Part shown: piece by piece, positions 17,178 through 24,113 of the stretch
How the letters are laid out: every line of letters starts with the position of its first letter
Position numbering within the stretch: position 1 is the stretch's first letter
Made by a program: the position numbers and the translations under genes
DNA from: Weissella confusa
GTDB taxonomy: Bacteria > Bacillota > Bacilli > Lactobacillales > Lactobacillaceae
Direction of reading: 5' to 3'
Assembly (NCBI GenBank): GCA_016466735.1
Contig: JAAOED010000019.1
Coordinates: 1 to 57,831, forward strand
DNA: 57,831 bases
The notes under the pieces: generated by a model
Databases searched by the model: none
Told to the model about the DNA's origin: nothing
What the model saw: only the letters and a program-made list of their open reading frames with translations

Positions 17178-18797
17178 TTATTTCTTAACCGCTTTTGTAA
17201 AGTCGAATGTTGCACCGACTGTATTAATTTGAACCCCAGTTACCTTAGGGTTAATCATCACTGAATTTGTCACATCGAATAGCGTCGTTGCTGGCACCTG
17301 CGTTTGATAAATCTTCTCGGCGCGTCCCAAGTCGGCCATGCGAGCTTCATTATCCATCGCGTCTGTTGTTTGGGCTGCGGTCAACGCAGCGTCATAGTTC
17401 TCATCAGTCCAGTTACCAAAGTTGGCTGTTGCACCCGTTTGCCAGTTCGCCAAGAACGCTAGTGGATCGGCGTAATCACCATTCCAGCCCACCAAAACCA
17501 TCTCGAATTGTGATGACAACATCGCCTTCACACGGGCTGTTTTCGGTTGCGTCTTCACCGTCACTTGCAACCCTGGCAAGTGGCTTTCGAGTTGTGACTG
17601 CAAGAATTGGGCTTGGTTCTTAGATGAATCATCATTGTCAGCCAACAAAGTTAGTGACGTCTTTTTAAGTCCTTCTTGCTTCATCGCTTTTTGCCAAAGG
17701 CGCTTAGCTTCCTTAGTGCTGTAACCTGTGTTCTTAACTGCATTCACCTTCGCGAAATCGCTCTTCGTCTTCGGATCCGTCACAATGCCAACTGGCGTAA
17801 ACGTCTTGCTCATCGTGGCTGAATCAGACATGACGTTCTTCACCATCGCAGCCTTGTTGATGGCCCGTTGAATCGCTTGGCGAGCCGTTTGATTAGACAA
17901 AATGCCCGTCTTCACGTTGAAGGCCAAGTATTGCGTACGCGCTTGCTTGATTTGGTGATAACCTGGCTTACTCTTCACGCCCTTGATTTGGGTTGCTGAC
18001 AACTCGGTGTAATCAACCTTGTTTGATTGGTACAAGTTGTAACCCGTTGATGAGTCCGTCACCGTTTGGAAGTGAACTTCCTTAGGCTTCACTTGCTTGG
18101 CATCGATGTAGTATTTGTTCTTCACCAGGCGGTATGACTTGTTTGACCCATTCCAACCCACGACCTTGAAAGGACCGTTATAGAGCGTGTCTTTTGCCGT
18201 TGACCCGTACTTGTCACCCACCTTGGTTTCGAAAGCTTGATTTTGTGGATAAAAACCCTTTTCCGTTAGAATCTTGGCCATCATCGGTTCAGGTGCAATC
18301 AGCGAAATCTGCAACGTCTTATCATCAAGGGCCTTGATACCTAGCGCTGACAAATCAGTTTGTTCGCCGGTATTGAGTGCCTTGGCGTTTTCGATGTTGT
18401 ACATCAAGTTAGCTGATGTTGAAGCGTTCTTGGGGTCGATTGTCCGTTGCCAACCGTAAACGTAATCTTGCGCCGTTACAGGGTCACCGTTCGACCACTT
18501 CAAGTTGTCGCGCAAGGTAATCGTCCAAGTCTTACCATCTTCAGATACGTTGACCTTATCGGCATCCGCCAACTTTGGTTCATTGTTCTTGCCAGATCGA
18601 TACAAGCCTTGCCCCGACTGGTCAATAATTTGTGATGAGGCTACATCCGGCGCACGAGATGGATCAAGTGTGCTCAAGTCGGCTGATTGCGTCCAATTAA
18701 TAATCTTGTCTGATGCTGCAACATCCACCGCTGGTGTAACCATCCATCCAAGCGTTGCCGTTGCAAGTGTCATCAATGCTAGTGTCTTCGTGTTCAT
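17178..18797 (-). CDS. oppA: Oligopeptide-binding protein, OppA/DppE family
   Basis: This 539-residue extracellular peptide-binding protein (SBP_bac_5) has family hallmarks: LSTLDPSRAPDVASSQII near the start, EDGKTWTITLRDNLKWSNGDPVTAQDYVYGWQR-type core, and QARTQYLAFNVKTG. It delivers peptides to an ABC importer, but no permease or ATPase genes are adjacent, so it must share a distant transporter. The signal peptide runs to about residue 29 (VDVAAS) and contains no cysteine, so the usual lipobox is missing. GAGGAG lies seven bases before the ATG at 18797. It is preceded by an attenuator-like leader and a perfect palindrome. Confidence 0.92.
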   Translation of the reverse strand: MNTKTLALMTLATATLGWMVTPAVDVAASDKIINWTQSADLSTLDPSRAPDVASSQIIDQSGQGLYRSGKNNEPKLADADKVNVSEDGKTWTITLRDNLKWSNGDPVTAQDYVYGWQRTIDPKNASTSANLMYNIENAKALNTGEQTDLSALGIKALDDKTLQISLIAPEPMMAKILTEKGFYPQNQAFETKVGDKYGSTAKDTLYNGPFKVVGWNGSNKSYRLVKNKYYIDAKQVKPKEVHFQTVTDSSTGYNLYQSNKVDYTELSATQIKGVKSKPGYHQIKQARTQYLAFNVKTGILSNQTARQAIQRAINKAAMVKNVMSDSATMSKTFTPVGIVTDPKTKSDFAKVNAVKNTGYSTKEAKRLWQKAMKQEGLKKTSLTLLADNDDSSKNQAQFLQSQLESHLPGLQVTVKTQPKTARVKAMLSSQFEMVLVGWNGDYADPLAFLANWQTGATANFGNWTDENYDAALTAAQTTDAMDNEARMADLGRAEKIYQTQVPATTLFDVTNSVMINPKVTGVQINTVGATFDFTKAVKK

Positions 18798-18826
18798 GTC
18801 GTAACTCCTCATGGTTTGGCGAGTTA

Positions 18827-18840
18827 CTAAAGCGCTTTAG
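18827..18840. promoter_or_regulatory. Perfect palindrome upstream of oppA
   Basis: CTAAAGCGCTTTAG is a 14-bp perfect palindrome between the leader terminator and the oppA ribosome site. Its core AAAGCGCTTT is cre-like, but the outer bases do not match the CcpA consensus, so another LacI-family operator or an RNA hairpin is equally possible. Confidence 0.45.
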
Positions 18841-18852
18841 TCAAAATAAAAA

Positions 18853-18885
18853 ACGACCAGTATCCATCCGGAAGATACTAGTCGT
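18853..18885 (-). terminator. Attenuator terminator in the oppA leader
   Basis: A 12-bp hairpin (ACGACTAGTATC / GATACTGGTCGT, one G-U pair) is followed on the minus strand by TTTTTTATTTT. It stands about 55 bp before the oppA start codon and downstream of the leader ORF, so it must be bypassed for oppA to be expressed from the promoter at 19.08 kb. Confidence 0.88.
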
Positions 18886-18912
18886 TACTCGTGTGTAAAA
18901 TCGAATAATCCA

Positions 18913-18968
18913 CTAGCCTTCACCTATCGCGGTGAAAGCTAGCTTGCTAAAAAGCCATCATTCACCGC
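18913..18968 (-). promoter_or_regulatory. Mutually exclusive stems of the oppA leader
   Basis: On the minus strand, segment A (GCGGUGAA, 18961-18968) pairs with B (UUCACCGC, 18929-18936). B extended (CUAGCUUUCACC, 18931-18942) alternatively pairs over 12 bp with C (GGUGAAGGCUAG, 18913-18924). C also shares CUAGU complementarity with the ACUAG of the terminator arm. Confidence 0.65.
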
Positions 18969-19042
18969 TTCTTAAAAAAGAAAAACGCGAATGACGTAAA
19001 GGCATTAACTGAATATACTGTTGTGTGACCTAAATTGTTCAT
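18962..19042 (-). CDS. Phe-rich leader peptide of the oppA operon
   Basis: This 26-codon ORF has a strong ribosome site (AGGAGG, seven bases before ATG) and begins MNNLGHTTVYSV. Its end contains six Phe codons within nine codons (FTSFAFFFF) followed by KKR and TGA. The pattern is strikingly like the E. coli pheL leader peptide. The stop codon lies inside segment GCGGTGAA, which can pair with TTCACCGC downstream (18929-18936). That downstream segment can instead form a 12-bp stem with 18913-18924. The arrangement suggests ribosome stalling on Phe codons selects between RNA folds. Confidence 0.8.
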   Translation of the reverse strand: MNNLGHTTVYSVNAFTSFAFFFFKKR

Positions 19043-19073
19043 GATAATGCCTCCTGCTTTATTTGATCTGTTA

Positions 19074-19102
19074 AGAATAGCGGACCTAAATGACAATGTC
19101 AA
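19074..19102 (-). promoter_or_regulatory. Promoter of the oppA leader
   Basis: On the minus strand TTGACA and TATTCT are 17 bp apart, placing the transcript start near 19067, 25 bases before the leader-peptide ATG. Confidence 0.82.
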
Positions 19103-19135
19103 CACCGTTTTCTAATTTAATTTCAATTAAACGTT

Positions 19136-19588
19136 TTACGCCTGTTGTAAGAAGTTAACTAAATCATCGACTGTTTCAAAAGGCGGCATGTCGGCAGGAA
19201 TAATCCCCATCGCTTTCGCCTCCGCTTCAACGAACGCCTTTCGGTTCATATTCATTGATGATGCTTCATCCGCTTCATTAGACCCATACGGCTTTAAGAA
19301 AAGTTCCGGATCAACATTTTCTGCATCTTCGGATAGGTTTTCCAACTTATACGACACGTCAGCATTAAGCAGCATCTGTGCTGGCGTACCAGTAACCATC
19401 TGAATGCGATTAGCAATCTTAGGCGAAATAAAAGCCTTAAAGTTTAAAACATTTGACAGATACTTCTGAGACACACCAATTCGTCCAGCAAAATCTTGTT
19501 GCGTTGCCCCAAAGTGCTCCATTAATTCTGCAATAATTGTTGCGGCACCAAACCCCGTATTTACCTTAATTGTTAAATTATCACCCAT
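19136..19588 (-). CDS. higA: HigA-type antitoxin (XRE helix-turn-helix)
   Basis: The 150-residue protein has an N-terminal HTH (FGATQQDFAGRIGVSQKYLS) and a HigA-like loop ISPKIANRIQMVTGTPAQMLLNAD-type segment, then an acidic tail. It is 11 bp downstream of the HigB-type toxin gene, the reverse-order arrangement typical of higBA. It should neutralise the toxin and repress the operon by binding the TTATACC/GGTATAA inverted repeat at 19937-19955. AAGGAG precedes the ATG. Confidence 0.9.
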   Translation of the reverse strand: MGDNLTIKVNTGFGAATIIAELMEHFGATQQDFAGRIGVSQKYLSNVLNFKAFISPKIANRIQMVTGTPAQMLLNADVSYKLENLSEDAENVDPELFLKPYGSNEADEASSMNMNRKAFVEAEAKAMGIIPADMPPFETVDDLVNFLQQA

Positions 19589-19599
19589 TTCAATTCTCC

Positions 19600-19923
19600 T
19601 TAGTGGTAATCAATCACCTCGACGATAACGACATTTACAATCGTTTCTAATTGCGTTGTGGAAGTGCCCTGTTCATCAAACCCTTGTATTATCAATCGCC
19701 AGTTACCAGTTAATGTGACCGCAAATAATCCTGCATATTGTCCTTTTAGTTCATGCAATCCGGCTGGTGGGTACAAAGATAGTTGTCGCAAATCATTAAC
19801 CTGCTCCATCTCCCAGATACGTAGTTGCACCTTCTTAGCTATCGTTGCGCCAAACTTAACAATCAACTTGCGCTCATCCGAAAATATTTTGTTCATTTTC
19901 TTGCTATTCCATGTAACGTTCAC
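19600..19923 (-). CDS. higB: HigB-type toxin (RelE/ParE superfamily mRNA interferase)
   Basis: From the GTG at 19923 the product has 107 residues, the normal HigB length. Typical features are LRQLSLYPPAGLHELKGQYAGLFAVTLTGNWRLI-like core (the PAG.HxLKG block and the NWRLI strand) and VEVIDYH at the C-terminus. The frame extends 18 codons upstream, but AAGGAGG sits five bases before GTG and the upstream part overlaps the promoter. HigB toxins cleave mRNA on the ribosome. It is first in an operon with higA. Confidence 0.9.
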   Translation of the reverse strand: MNVTWNSKKMNKIFSDERKLIVKFGATIAKKVQLRIWEMEQVNDLRQLSLYPPAGLHELKGQYAGLFAVTLTGNWRLIIQGFDEQGTSTTQLETIVNVVIVEVIDYH

Positions 19924-19936
19924 TTCCGCCTCCTTA

Positions 19937-19955
19937 TTATACCAAAACGGTATAA
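19937..19955. promoter_or_regulatory. HigBA operator
   Basis: Inverted repeat TTATACC-AAAAC-GGTATAA overlaps the -10 sequence TATAAT of the higB promoter and directly precedes its ribosome site. Confidence 0.72.
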
Positions 19956-20022
19956 AATTAATAGCCATTTTGACCAACTAATATAAAGAGGCTGAAACTC
20001 GTTAATTTTCCAATTTTTCTCA

Positions 20023-20272
20023 AAACAAAAATGCCACTAGGTGGGAAATCTAGTGGCATTTTCGGATCAAGCCGATTGGGAGGTCGGCGATCTATTCGTT
20101 ATTTTTAAGGAGTAGATTGTCTTCGATGGTATTCTCAGACAAGGGAGTATGAGTAGAGTATGTTGATTGCTATGGGTTTCTTGTCTTAAGGGTTATCCCC
20201 TTTCGACATGATTAATAATATAGCCGGAACCTTAACTCAGAAATAACTGAGGCTGAAAGTTAGCTTAATTTG
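20023..20272 (-). ncRNA. Structured RNA element, copy 2 of 4
   Basis: About 250 nt with the same order of blocks as copy 1: ATTAATCATGTCGAAAGGGGAT, AACCCATAGCAA, a variable hairpin (TTGTCT/AGACAA on the plus strand), CTACTCCTTAAA (20106-20115 region), a short hairpin (CCGA/TCGG) bounded by GATC, and a terminal hairpin ATGCCACTAG/CTAGTGGCAT with TTTTTGTTTTG. The 5' end overlaps the relB stop codon, as copy 1 overlaps its upstream gene. The left flank TCCAATTTTTCTCAAAACAA is shared with copy 3. Confidence 0.68.
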
Positions 20273-20541
20273 TGGTCATCATCCAATAACCAAGCGTTCA
20301 TTTCCTCCTGAGAGACAAATTGCTTCTCGGGAATGTTCTCGGTTACTTGTAAAAACTGGTGATTCAACATTTCTCGTTCCGTCAACTTCAAATCAAACGG
20401 AATTGATCCACTGGCTCGAATTCGCTTGTATAAGGCCGTAATGACTGACGTAGGCGTCATACCCAAATCATCCAAAATGGCGTTAACATCTTCGTTTAGT
20501 TGCTCATCAATCTTGATCTGTAACCGTTTCTTATCTGTCAT
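20260..20541 (-). CDS. relB: RelB/DinJ-family antitoxin without adjacent toxin
   Basis: The 93-residue protein has a ribbon-helix-helix N-terminus (RLQIKIDEQLNEDVNAILDD, then GMTPTSVITALYKRI) and a C-terminal toxin-binding tail (NAWLLDDDHKLS). This is the RelB/DinJ pattern. No RelE/YafQ-like frame lies on either side; its neighbours are RNA-element copies 2 and 3. AAGGAG precedes the ATG at 20541 by seven bases. It may be a relic, an anti-toxin against a toxin elsewhere, or a regulator only. Confidence 0.88.
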   Translation of the reverse strand: MTDKKRLQIKIDEQLNEDVNAILDDLGMTPTSVITALYKRIRASGSIPFDLKLTEREMLNHQFLQVTENIPEKQFVSQEEMNAWLLDDDHKLS

Positions 20542-20563
20542 CACGTTTCTCCTTGTATTTTAC

Positions 20564-20589
20564 ACTACCAAAATACTACCATTGGTAGT
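20564..20589. promoter_or_regulatory. Likely RelB operator
   Basis: ACTACCA (20564-20570) is followed by the inverted repeat ACTACC-ATT-GGTAGT (20575-20589), just upstream of relB. Ribbon-helix-helix proteins bind such short repeats in tandem. Confidence 0.6.
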
Positions 20590-20689
20590 TAAAAGCAACA
20601 AGTTAAAAATAACTCGGCGCTCGAATATGTATCATTTTTGTCCCCCATCACAAAGAAAGAGAGCAAAAAGCGCCAATAGTCCAATTTTT

Positions 20690-20895
20690 CTCAAAACAAA
20701 AACACCACTAGCTGGGATACTAGTGGCGTTTTCGGATCGAGCTGATTGGGCGATCAGCGATCTGTTCGTTATTTTAAGGAGTAGGAGTTCAAGAGGTCAT
20801 ACTTGAACAGGAGTATGTTTTCATTGCTATGGGTTTCGCGTCGTAAGGGTTATCCCCTTTCGACATGATTAATAATATAGCCGGAACCTTAAAGA
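20690..20895 (-). ncRNA. Structured RNA element, copy 3 of 4
   Basis: About 205 nt. It shares ATTAATCATGTCGAAAGGGGAT, AACCCATAGCAA and CTACTCCTTAAA (20772-20783) with copies 1 and 2. Its variable hairpin is GTTCAAG/CTTGAAC, its short hairpin CTGAT/ATCAG, and its terminal hairpin CACCACTAG/CTAGTGGCG with a T-rich tail on the minus strand. No coding gene lies between this copy and copy 4, so it can be transcribed independently or in tandem with copy 4. Confidence 0.68.
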
Positions 20896-20944
20896 ATTAA
20901 TAACGTTGCCTGAAGTGAGACTTAAATTTCGATTCTCCGTTTTG

Positions 20945-21125
20945 CCCAACAGAAAACGCCACCGGACGGGCAGTCCAGTGGCGTTTGACATCAGCAGATG
21001 GGCGTCTGCTAAATGTTTAAGGAGTAGGGTTTGTTCAAGGTGGGGCCTTGAACAGCATGAGTAGTTATTTGCTATGGGTTCGTTGAGGAGGTTCCCCCTC
21101 TCAACACCTGCCATATTAAGGCGTC
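20945..21125 (-). ncRNA. Structured RNA element, copy 4 of 4 (most diverged)
   Basis: About 180 nt. It keeps AACCCATAGCAA, CTACTCCTTAAA (21017-21027) and the hairpin order, but every stem has changed in both arms: GTTGAG/CTCAAC, TGTTCAAG/CTTGAACA, GCAGA/TCTGC and the terminal AACGCCAC/GTGGCGTT. These paired changes show that the structure rather than the sequence is kept. It lies downstream of the 82-codon gene and upstream of copy 3. Confidence 0.66.
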
Positions 21126-21192
21126 AAACTTAAACGAGGTATAAGATTAGCCGCTTTTGTCGCCAAAAATTTTCAGTCATTCAAATCACGCG

Positions 21193-21441
21193 TTAAGCAG
21201 TCGCTGCACCAACTTGCTCTGGGTAGACACCACCGTTTTCATCACGCCGTTCAAACAGTGCTGTCAGCGCTGTCTTAAGATAGGTTTCATCCCCATCATT
21301 CACCGCACGCCAAGTTGCCATACCACCATTCGACTTCATGACAATGTGGCCAGTATCTTCGTAAACGTCATGGTGGGCTTCGATGAAATAATCAAACGCC
21401 ATCACTTCTGCGTCTTCATAACGCTTAATTACAGTTACCAT
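21193..21441 (-). CDS. Small hypothetical protein
   Basis: The 82-residue acidic protein begins MVTVIKRYEDAEVMAFDYF and looks like a small alpha/beta domain with no membrane segment. AGAGGGG precedes the ATG. It is followed by RNA-element copy 4 rather than a separate terminator. I do not recognise the family. Confidence 0.6.
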   Translation of the reverse strand: MVTVIKRYEDAEVMAFDYFIEAHHDVYEDTGHIVMKSNGGMATWRAVNDGDETYLKTALTALFERRDENGGVYPEQVGAATA

Positions 21442-21526
21442 CTTGAGCCCCTCTCGTAAGTTTTACTTTCATAAAGTAAATTATACCGTTTTTAACCCGT
21501 CTCTGCCTAGTTTTACACCCTATACG

Positions 21527-21556
21527 AAAAGAGCCGGTCTATTCAAACCGGCCCCT
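21527..21556 (-). terminator. Terminator of the DUF1659-DUF2922 pair
   Basis: Arms GCCGGT and ACCGGC with flanking GGGG/CTTTT; T residues follow on the minus strand. Confidence 0.78.
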
Positions 21557-21564
21557 TTTAACAA

Positions 21565-21795
21565 TTATGCAACTAATTCTTCCGTCGTGGTTTCAATCAC
21601 ATTGGCACCCAATGGCTTGCCGTAGATTGGCACACCGTTAGTATCAACCAAGAAATCAAATGATGCCAACTCCGCCATCGCCGCCTTAACGCGGTCCGGC
21701 GTCAAATCCGGATCAAGGTTCACCATCTTCAAATGCACCTTCGCACCAGCAACCTTTGCAAACTTCCCCTCAAATACCAAATCCAACTTCTTCAT
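21565..21795 (-). CDS. DUF2922 family protein
   Basis: The 76-residue product MKKLDLVFEGKFAKV... has the DUF2922 pattern: an N-terminal LDLVF strand, the NLDPDLTPDRVKAAM block and a C-terminal GANVIETTTEELV strand. Function of the family is unknown. GGAG lies nine bases before the ATG at 21795; a GTG six bases upstream is too close to that site. It follows a DUF1659-like gene by 15 bp, a pairing seen in Firmicutes. Confidence 0.8.
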   Translation of the reverse strand: MKKLDLVFEGKFAKVAGAKVHLKMVNLDPDLTPDRVKAAMAELASFDFLVDTNGVPIYGKPLGANVIETTTEELVA

Positions 21796-21810
21796 GTTCA
21801 CTATCTCCGA

Positions 21811-22017
21811 TTACTCTGCCAAACCTGCATCATACGCATTCACTTCCGTTGCCGAAATTGACACGATTTCCGTTTCAACACCAAGGTTCACGATAACCTG
21901 ACCAAGTTGGCGCAGTTGTTCGTCCGTCGTGCCAACCTTTACATTGAACGTGCGGACGTATTCAGCTCCCGTCTCCGTTGCCTTCGTCACATATCGTACC
22001 TTCATTTGTCCCGTCAT
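21811..22017 (-). CDS. DUF1659-like protein
   Basis: The 68-residue protein has beta strands MKVRYVTKA and YVRTFNVKVG, then a short helix and VETEIVSISATEVNAYDA. The size, pattern and neighbouring DUF2922 gene fit the DUF1659 family, of unknown function. GGAGG precedes the ATG by nine bases. The two genes form a small operon. Confidence 0.7.
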   Translation of the reverse strand: MTGQMKVRYVTKATETGAEYVRTFNVKVGTTDEQLRQLGQVIVNLGVETEIVSISATEVNAYDAGLAE

Positions 22018-22108
22018 TTCGTCATTCCTCCAAATTCATTTAGGTGGCCACCTGTTTTTGTCGACACCTATACTAACGAAATGAGTGAGCCGTTTTGTCG
22101 CATTAAAA

Positions 22109-22132
22109 AAGGACGACTTTTTCAAGCCGTCC
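22109..22132 (-). terminator. Terminator of the Cof-type phosphatase gene
   Basis: Hairpin GGACGGCTT-GAAA-AAGTCGTCC followed by TTTTTT on the minus strand. Confidence 0.85.
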
Positions 22133-22140
22133 AATTATGG

Positions 22141-22953
22141 TTATTGCCATGTCCCGATTGTGTCCAAAACACCATCGTGATTATTATCTGAAACCGTTGG
22201 TGGGAACTCGTCCAACAACGGCTGAGCTGCATTGGTCATCGCAAATGGGTGACCAACGAGACGTAGCATTTCGATGTCGTTACCGCCATCCCCAAACGCT
22301 GCCATCTCTGCCGGTTCGATACCGTAATACGCACCGAGTTCTTGCAGTCCGACCGCCTTGTTGATGTTTGGCGCTACGATATCAATCATGCCGAATCCCG
22401 ACGTGGTCACGTGCGCGGTGCCAGCCAACTCACGGTTTATCTGAGCCATGAAGGTCTCCGCATGTACTTCCGGCCAGTTCACAATGATTTTCACGACCGG
22501 TTCAGTAATTTCGTCCAAGCTGTCAATGAAAATCAAGTTCGGAAACTCAGCGACCATGTGGTGATAAAGTTCCCCTTGGCCCTTATCAGCACGTAGCATG
22601 TATCCATTAGTTGCGGTGCTATAAACATTTCCGTGGCCCGGTGACAGTGGGGATTCAGCCACTGCCTTCATCGCGATTTCCATGTGTTCGCGTGACAAAC
22701 TGTGCAATGCTAGCTCCTTGTTATCCTTCGTGATAACTTGACCACCATTTTGCACAACGTAATCAAAGCGCCCCACAAATGGTGCCAAAAAGCGGTCCAC
22801 CGTTGCGCGATCATTGCCCGTCGCTGCCACAAAATGGTAATCGCGTTCATCCAAGTAATCCAGTAACTTCGTAAATTTGTGTGCATTCACTTGTTGGTGC
22901 TTATCAAAGAAAGTGCCATCCAAGTCAACTGCAATTAGTTTTGGAAATGCCAT
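22141..22953 (-). CDS. Cof-type HAD-IIB phosphatase
   Basis: The 270-residue enzyme has HAD motif I DLDGTFFD (nucleophile Asp and acid/base Asp), motif II ATGNDR, and motif IV AFGDGGNDIEML. The large cap between motifs II and III identifies the Cof/IIB subfamily of sugar- or nucleotide-phosphate phosphatases. The substrate cannot be predicted. GGGGGA precedes the ATG at 22953 by six bases. It stands alone. Confidence 0.93.
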   Translation of the reverse strand: MAFPKLIAVDLDGTFFDKHQQVNAHKFTKLLDYLDERDYHFVAATGNDRATVDRFLAPFVGRFDYVVQNGGQVITKDNKELALHSLSREHMEIAMKAVAESPLSPGHGNVYSTATNGYMLRADKGQGELYHHMVAEFPNLIFIDSLDEITEPVVKIIVNWPEVHAETFMAQINRELAGTAHVTTSGFGMIDIVAPNINKAVGLQELGAYYGIEPAEMAAFGDGGNDIEMLRLVGHPFAMTNAAQPLLDEFPPTVSDNNHDGVLDTIGTWQ

Positions 22954-23032
22954 CAAAAGTCCCCCAGTCTTTCTATGCTTTCCTCCGCTCCCTCAGTACT
23001 AGTATGACAAGAATGTTTGAATGATACAAGAA

Positions 23033-23058
23033 AGGGATACGCCGATTTGGCATATCCC
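23033..23058 (-). terminator. Terminator of the DnaA-like protein gene
   Basis: Arms AGGGATATGCC and GGCGTATCCCT (one wobble) with TTTCTTG on the minus strand. Confidence 0.8.
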
Positions 23059-23065
23059 TCAATCA

Positions 23066-23632
23066 TTAACCCACGAAGACGTTCTTTCCCAAACTCAACA
23101 TGTGTAGGTATTCTTCTGATTCACTTCCGATAATGAACGCTGCGTTACCTGACAAGATGGTCAACTTGCCTTCTTCTGAACGTTGGTAAACGCGATCAAA
23201 GATTTCTTCTTGTAGCTTAGGCTTATCACCAGCCAATTGCTCAAGGTTTTCAATAACCAATACTTCGTAACCGTCGTATGTGTCCTTGAACTTTTGCGTA
23301 CCAACTTGACCACCACGCAAACCAGCCTCGTAGTCTTCTACAAATTGTTCAACGCCAGTCACATGAACTTGTGCATCCAACGCTTCCTTAATCATGCGCT
23401 CACGCATCTCGTAGCTTTCACCACGGACCAAAATCATGTTCAAGTGATCAGTGCCAGCAACCGCTGCCGCTGCGCGCTTGATTTGACCTGGCACATCGTG
23501 GATATCAACATCTTCTGTCTTCATTTCAAGCAAGTTAGACAAGGCTTCGATTTGTTGGTTCAAACCAGCCACCTGGGCCTTCAAATTCAAAATAACTTGC
23601 TCAATCGCTTCTTGGTGTGCAACATCAACCAT
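23066..23632 (-). CDS. Coiled-coil protein with degenerate DnaA-like ATPase domain
   Basis: The 188-residue product starts with a coiled coil (about 5-40, VILNLKAQVAGLNQQIEALSN) and continues with an alpha/beta domain. The segment YEVLVIENLEQLAGD, then QEEIFDRVYQ and KLTILSG, matches the Walker B to sensor 1 region of DnaA-type AAA proteins in spacing. No Walker A (GxxxxGKT) is present, so it should not hydrolyse ATP. GGAGG lies eight bases before the ATG at 23632; upstream codons of the frame include the ribosome site itself. It may be a DnaA-interacting factor or a phage-derived relic. I know no named homologue. Confidence 0.65.
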   Translation of the reverse strand: MVDVAHQEAIEQVILNLKAQVAGLNQQIEALSNLLEMKTEDVDIHDVPGQIKRAAAAVAGTDHLNMILVRGESYEMRERMIKEALDAQVHVTGVEQFVEDYEAGLRGGQVGTQKFKDTYDGYEVLVIENLEQLAGDKPKLQEEIFDRVYQRSEEGKLTILSGNAAFIIGSESEEYLHMLSLGKNVFVG

Positions 23633-23769
23633 AATCATTTCCTCCGTAGTCACGTTCTTTTGTACTTACATTTTACCATGTAAGCGCTTATTTCTTCAGA
23701 ATTAAGCACCCTTGGCTAAAGTGGGCTATAATGGCGTTACTAACTAAAAATCAGACGGATGGTAACCGC

Positions 23770-24039
23770 ATGACTTATACCTACCTTTATGAACGTGAGC
23801 CCTTGTTCACCGATAATGATATCGACGGTTTTCTTGGGGCTGTTGAGTTGGATGCTGATATTCGCGACATCCCCTTCGACTTGGAGAAAACGCAACAATT
23901 AATTCGTGACCTGACCGCCCAATTGTCAGATGACACGCCAACTGCAATTGGGTTCTTTGCCACCTACCCAACTTATGGCCACTATGATGCCTTGGGTCGT
24001 GAAATTGACGTCACACTAGAAATCTCGGTTTCACGCTAA
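23770..24039 (+). CDS. Hypothetical protein
   Basis: The 89-residue acidic protein begins MTYTYLYEREPLFTDND and ends in a beta strand (EIDVTLEISVSR). No motif is known to me. The frame opens at an ATG at 23731, but that ATG forms part of TATAAT (23727-23732), the apparent -10 box, so I use 23770. It is one of the few plus-strand genes here. Confidence 0.62.
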   Translation: MTYTYLYEREPLFTDNDIDGFLGAVELDADIRDIPFDLEKTQQLIRDLTAQLSDDTPTAIGFFATYPTYGHYDALGREIDVTLEISVSR

Positions 24040-24071
24040 GACGCCAGCCACCCTTTTATCACCGGAATTTG

Positions 24072-24077
24072 TATAAT
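24072..24077 (+). promoter_or_regulatory. -10 box upstream of the YbjQ-like gene
   Basis: TATAAT stands 37 bp before the ATG of the next plus-strand gene; no clear -35 is visible. Confidence 0.5.
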
Positions 24078-24113
24078 GAAGGCAACAATTAGGAAGAAAG
24101 GTGGTCCACGACT

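Noticed and set aside
18827-18840. cre site before oppA
   Set aside because: The palindrome has the right core but lacks the TG/CA ends of the CcpA consensus; reported only as an unassigned palindrome.
20101-20175. Short plus-strand peptide genes behind AAGGAGTAG in the RNA elements
   Set aside because: The apparent ribosome site is conserved but no start codon or frame follows consistently in the four copies.
15480-21125. Four repeats as insertion sequences or MITEs
   Set aside because: No terminal inverted repeats spanning each copy, no clear target duplications, and covarying inner stems point to functional RNA.
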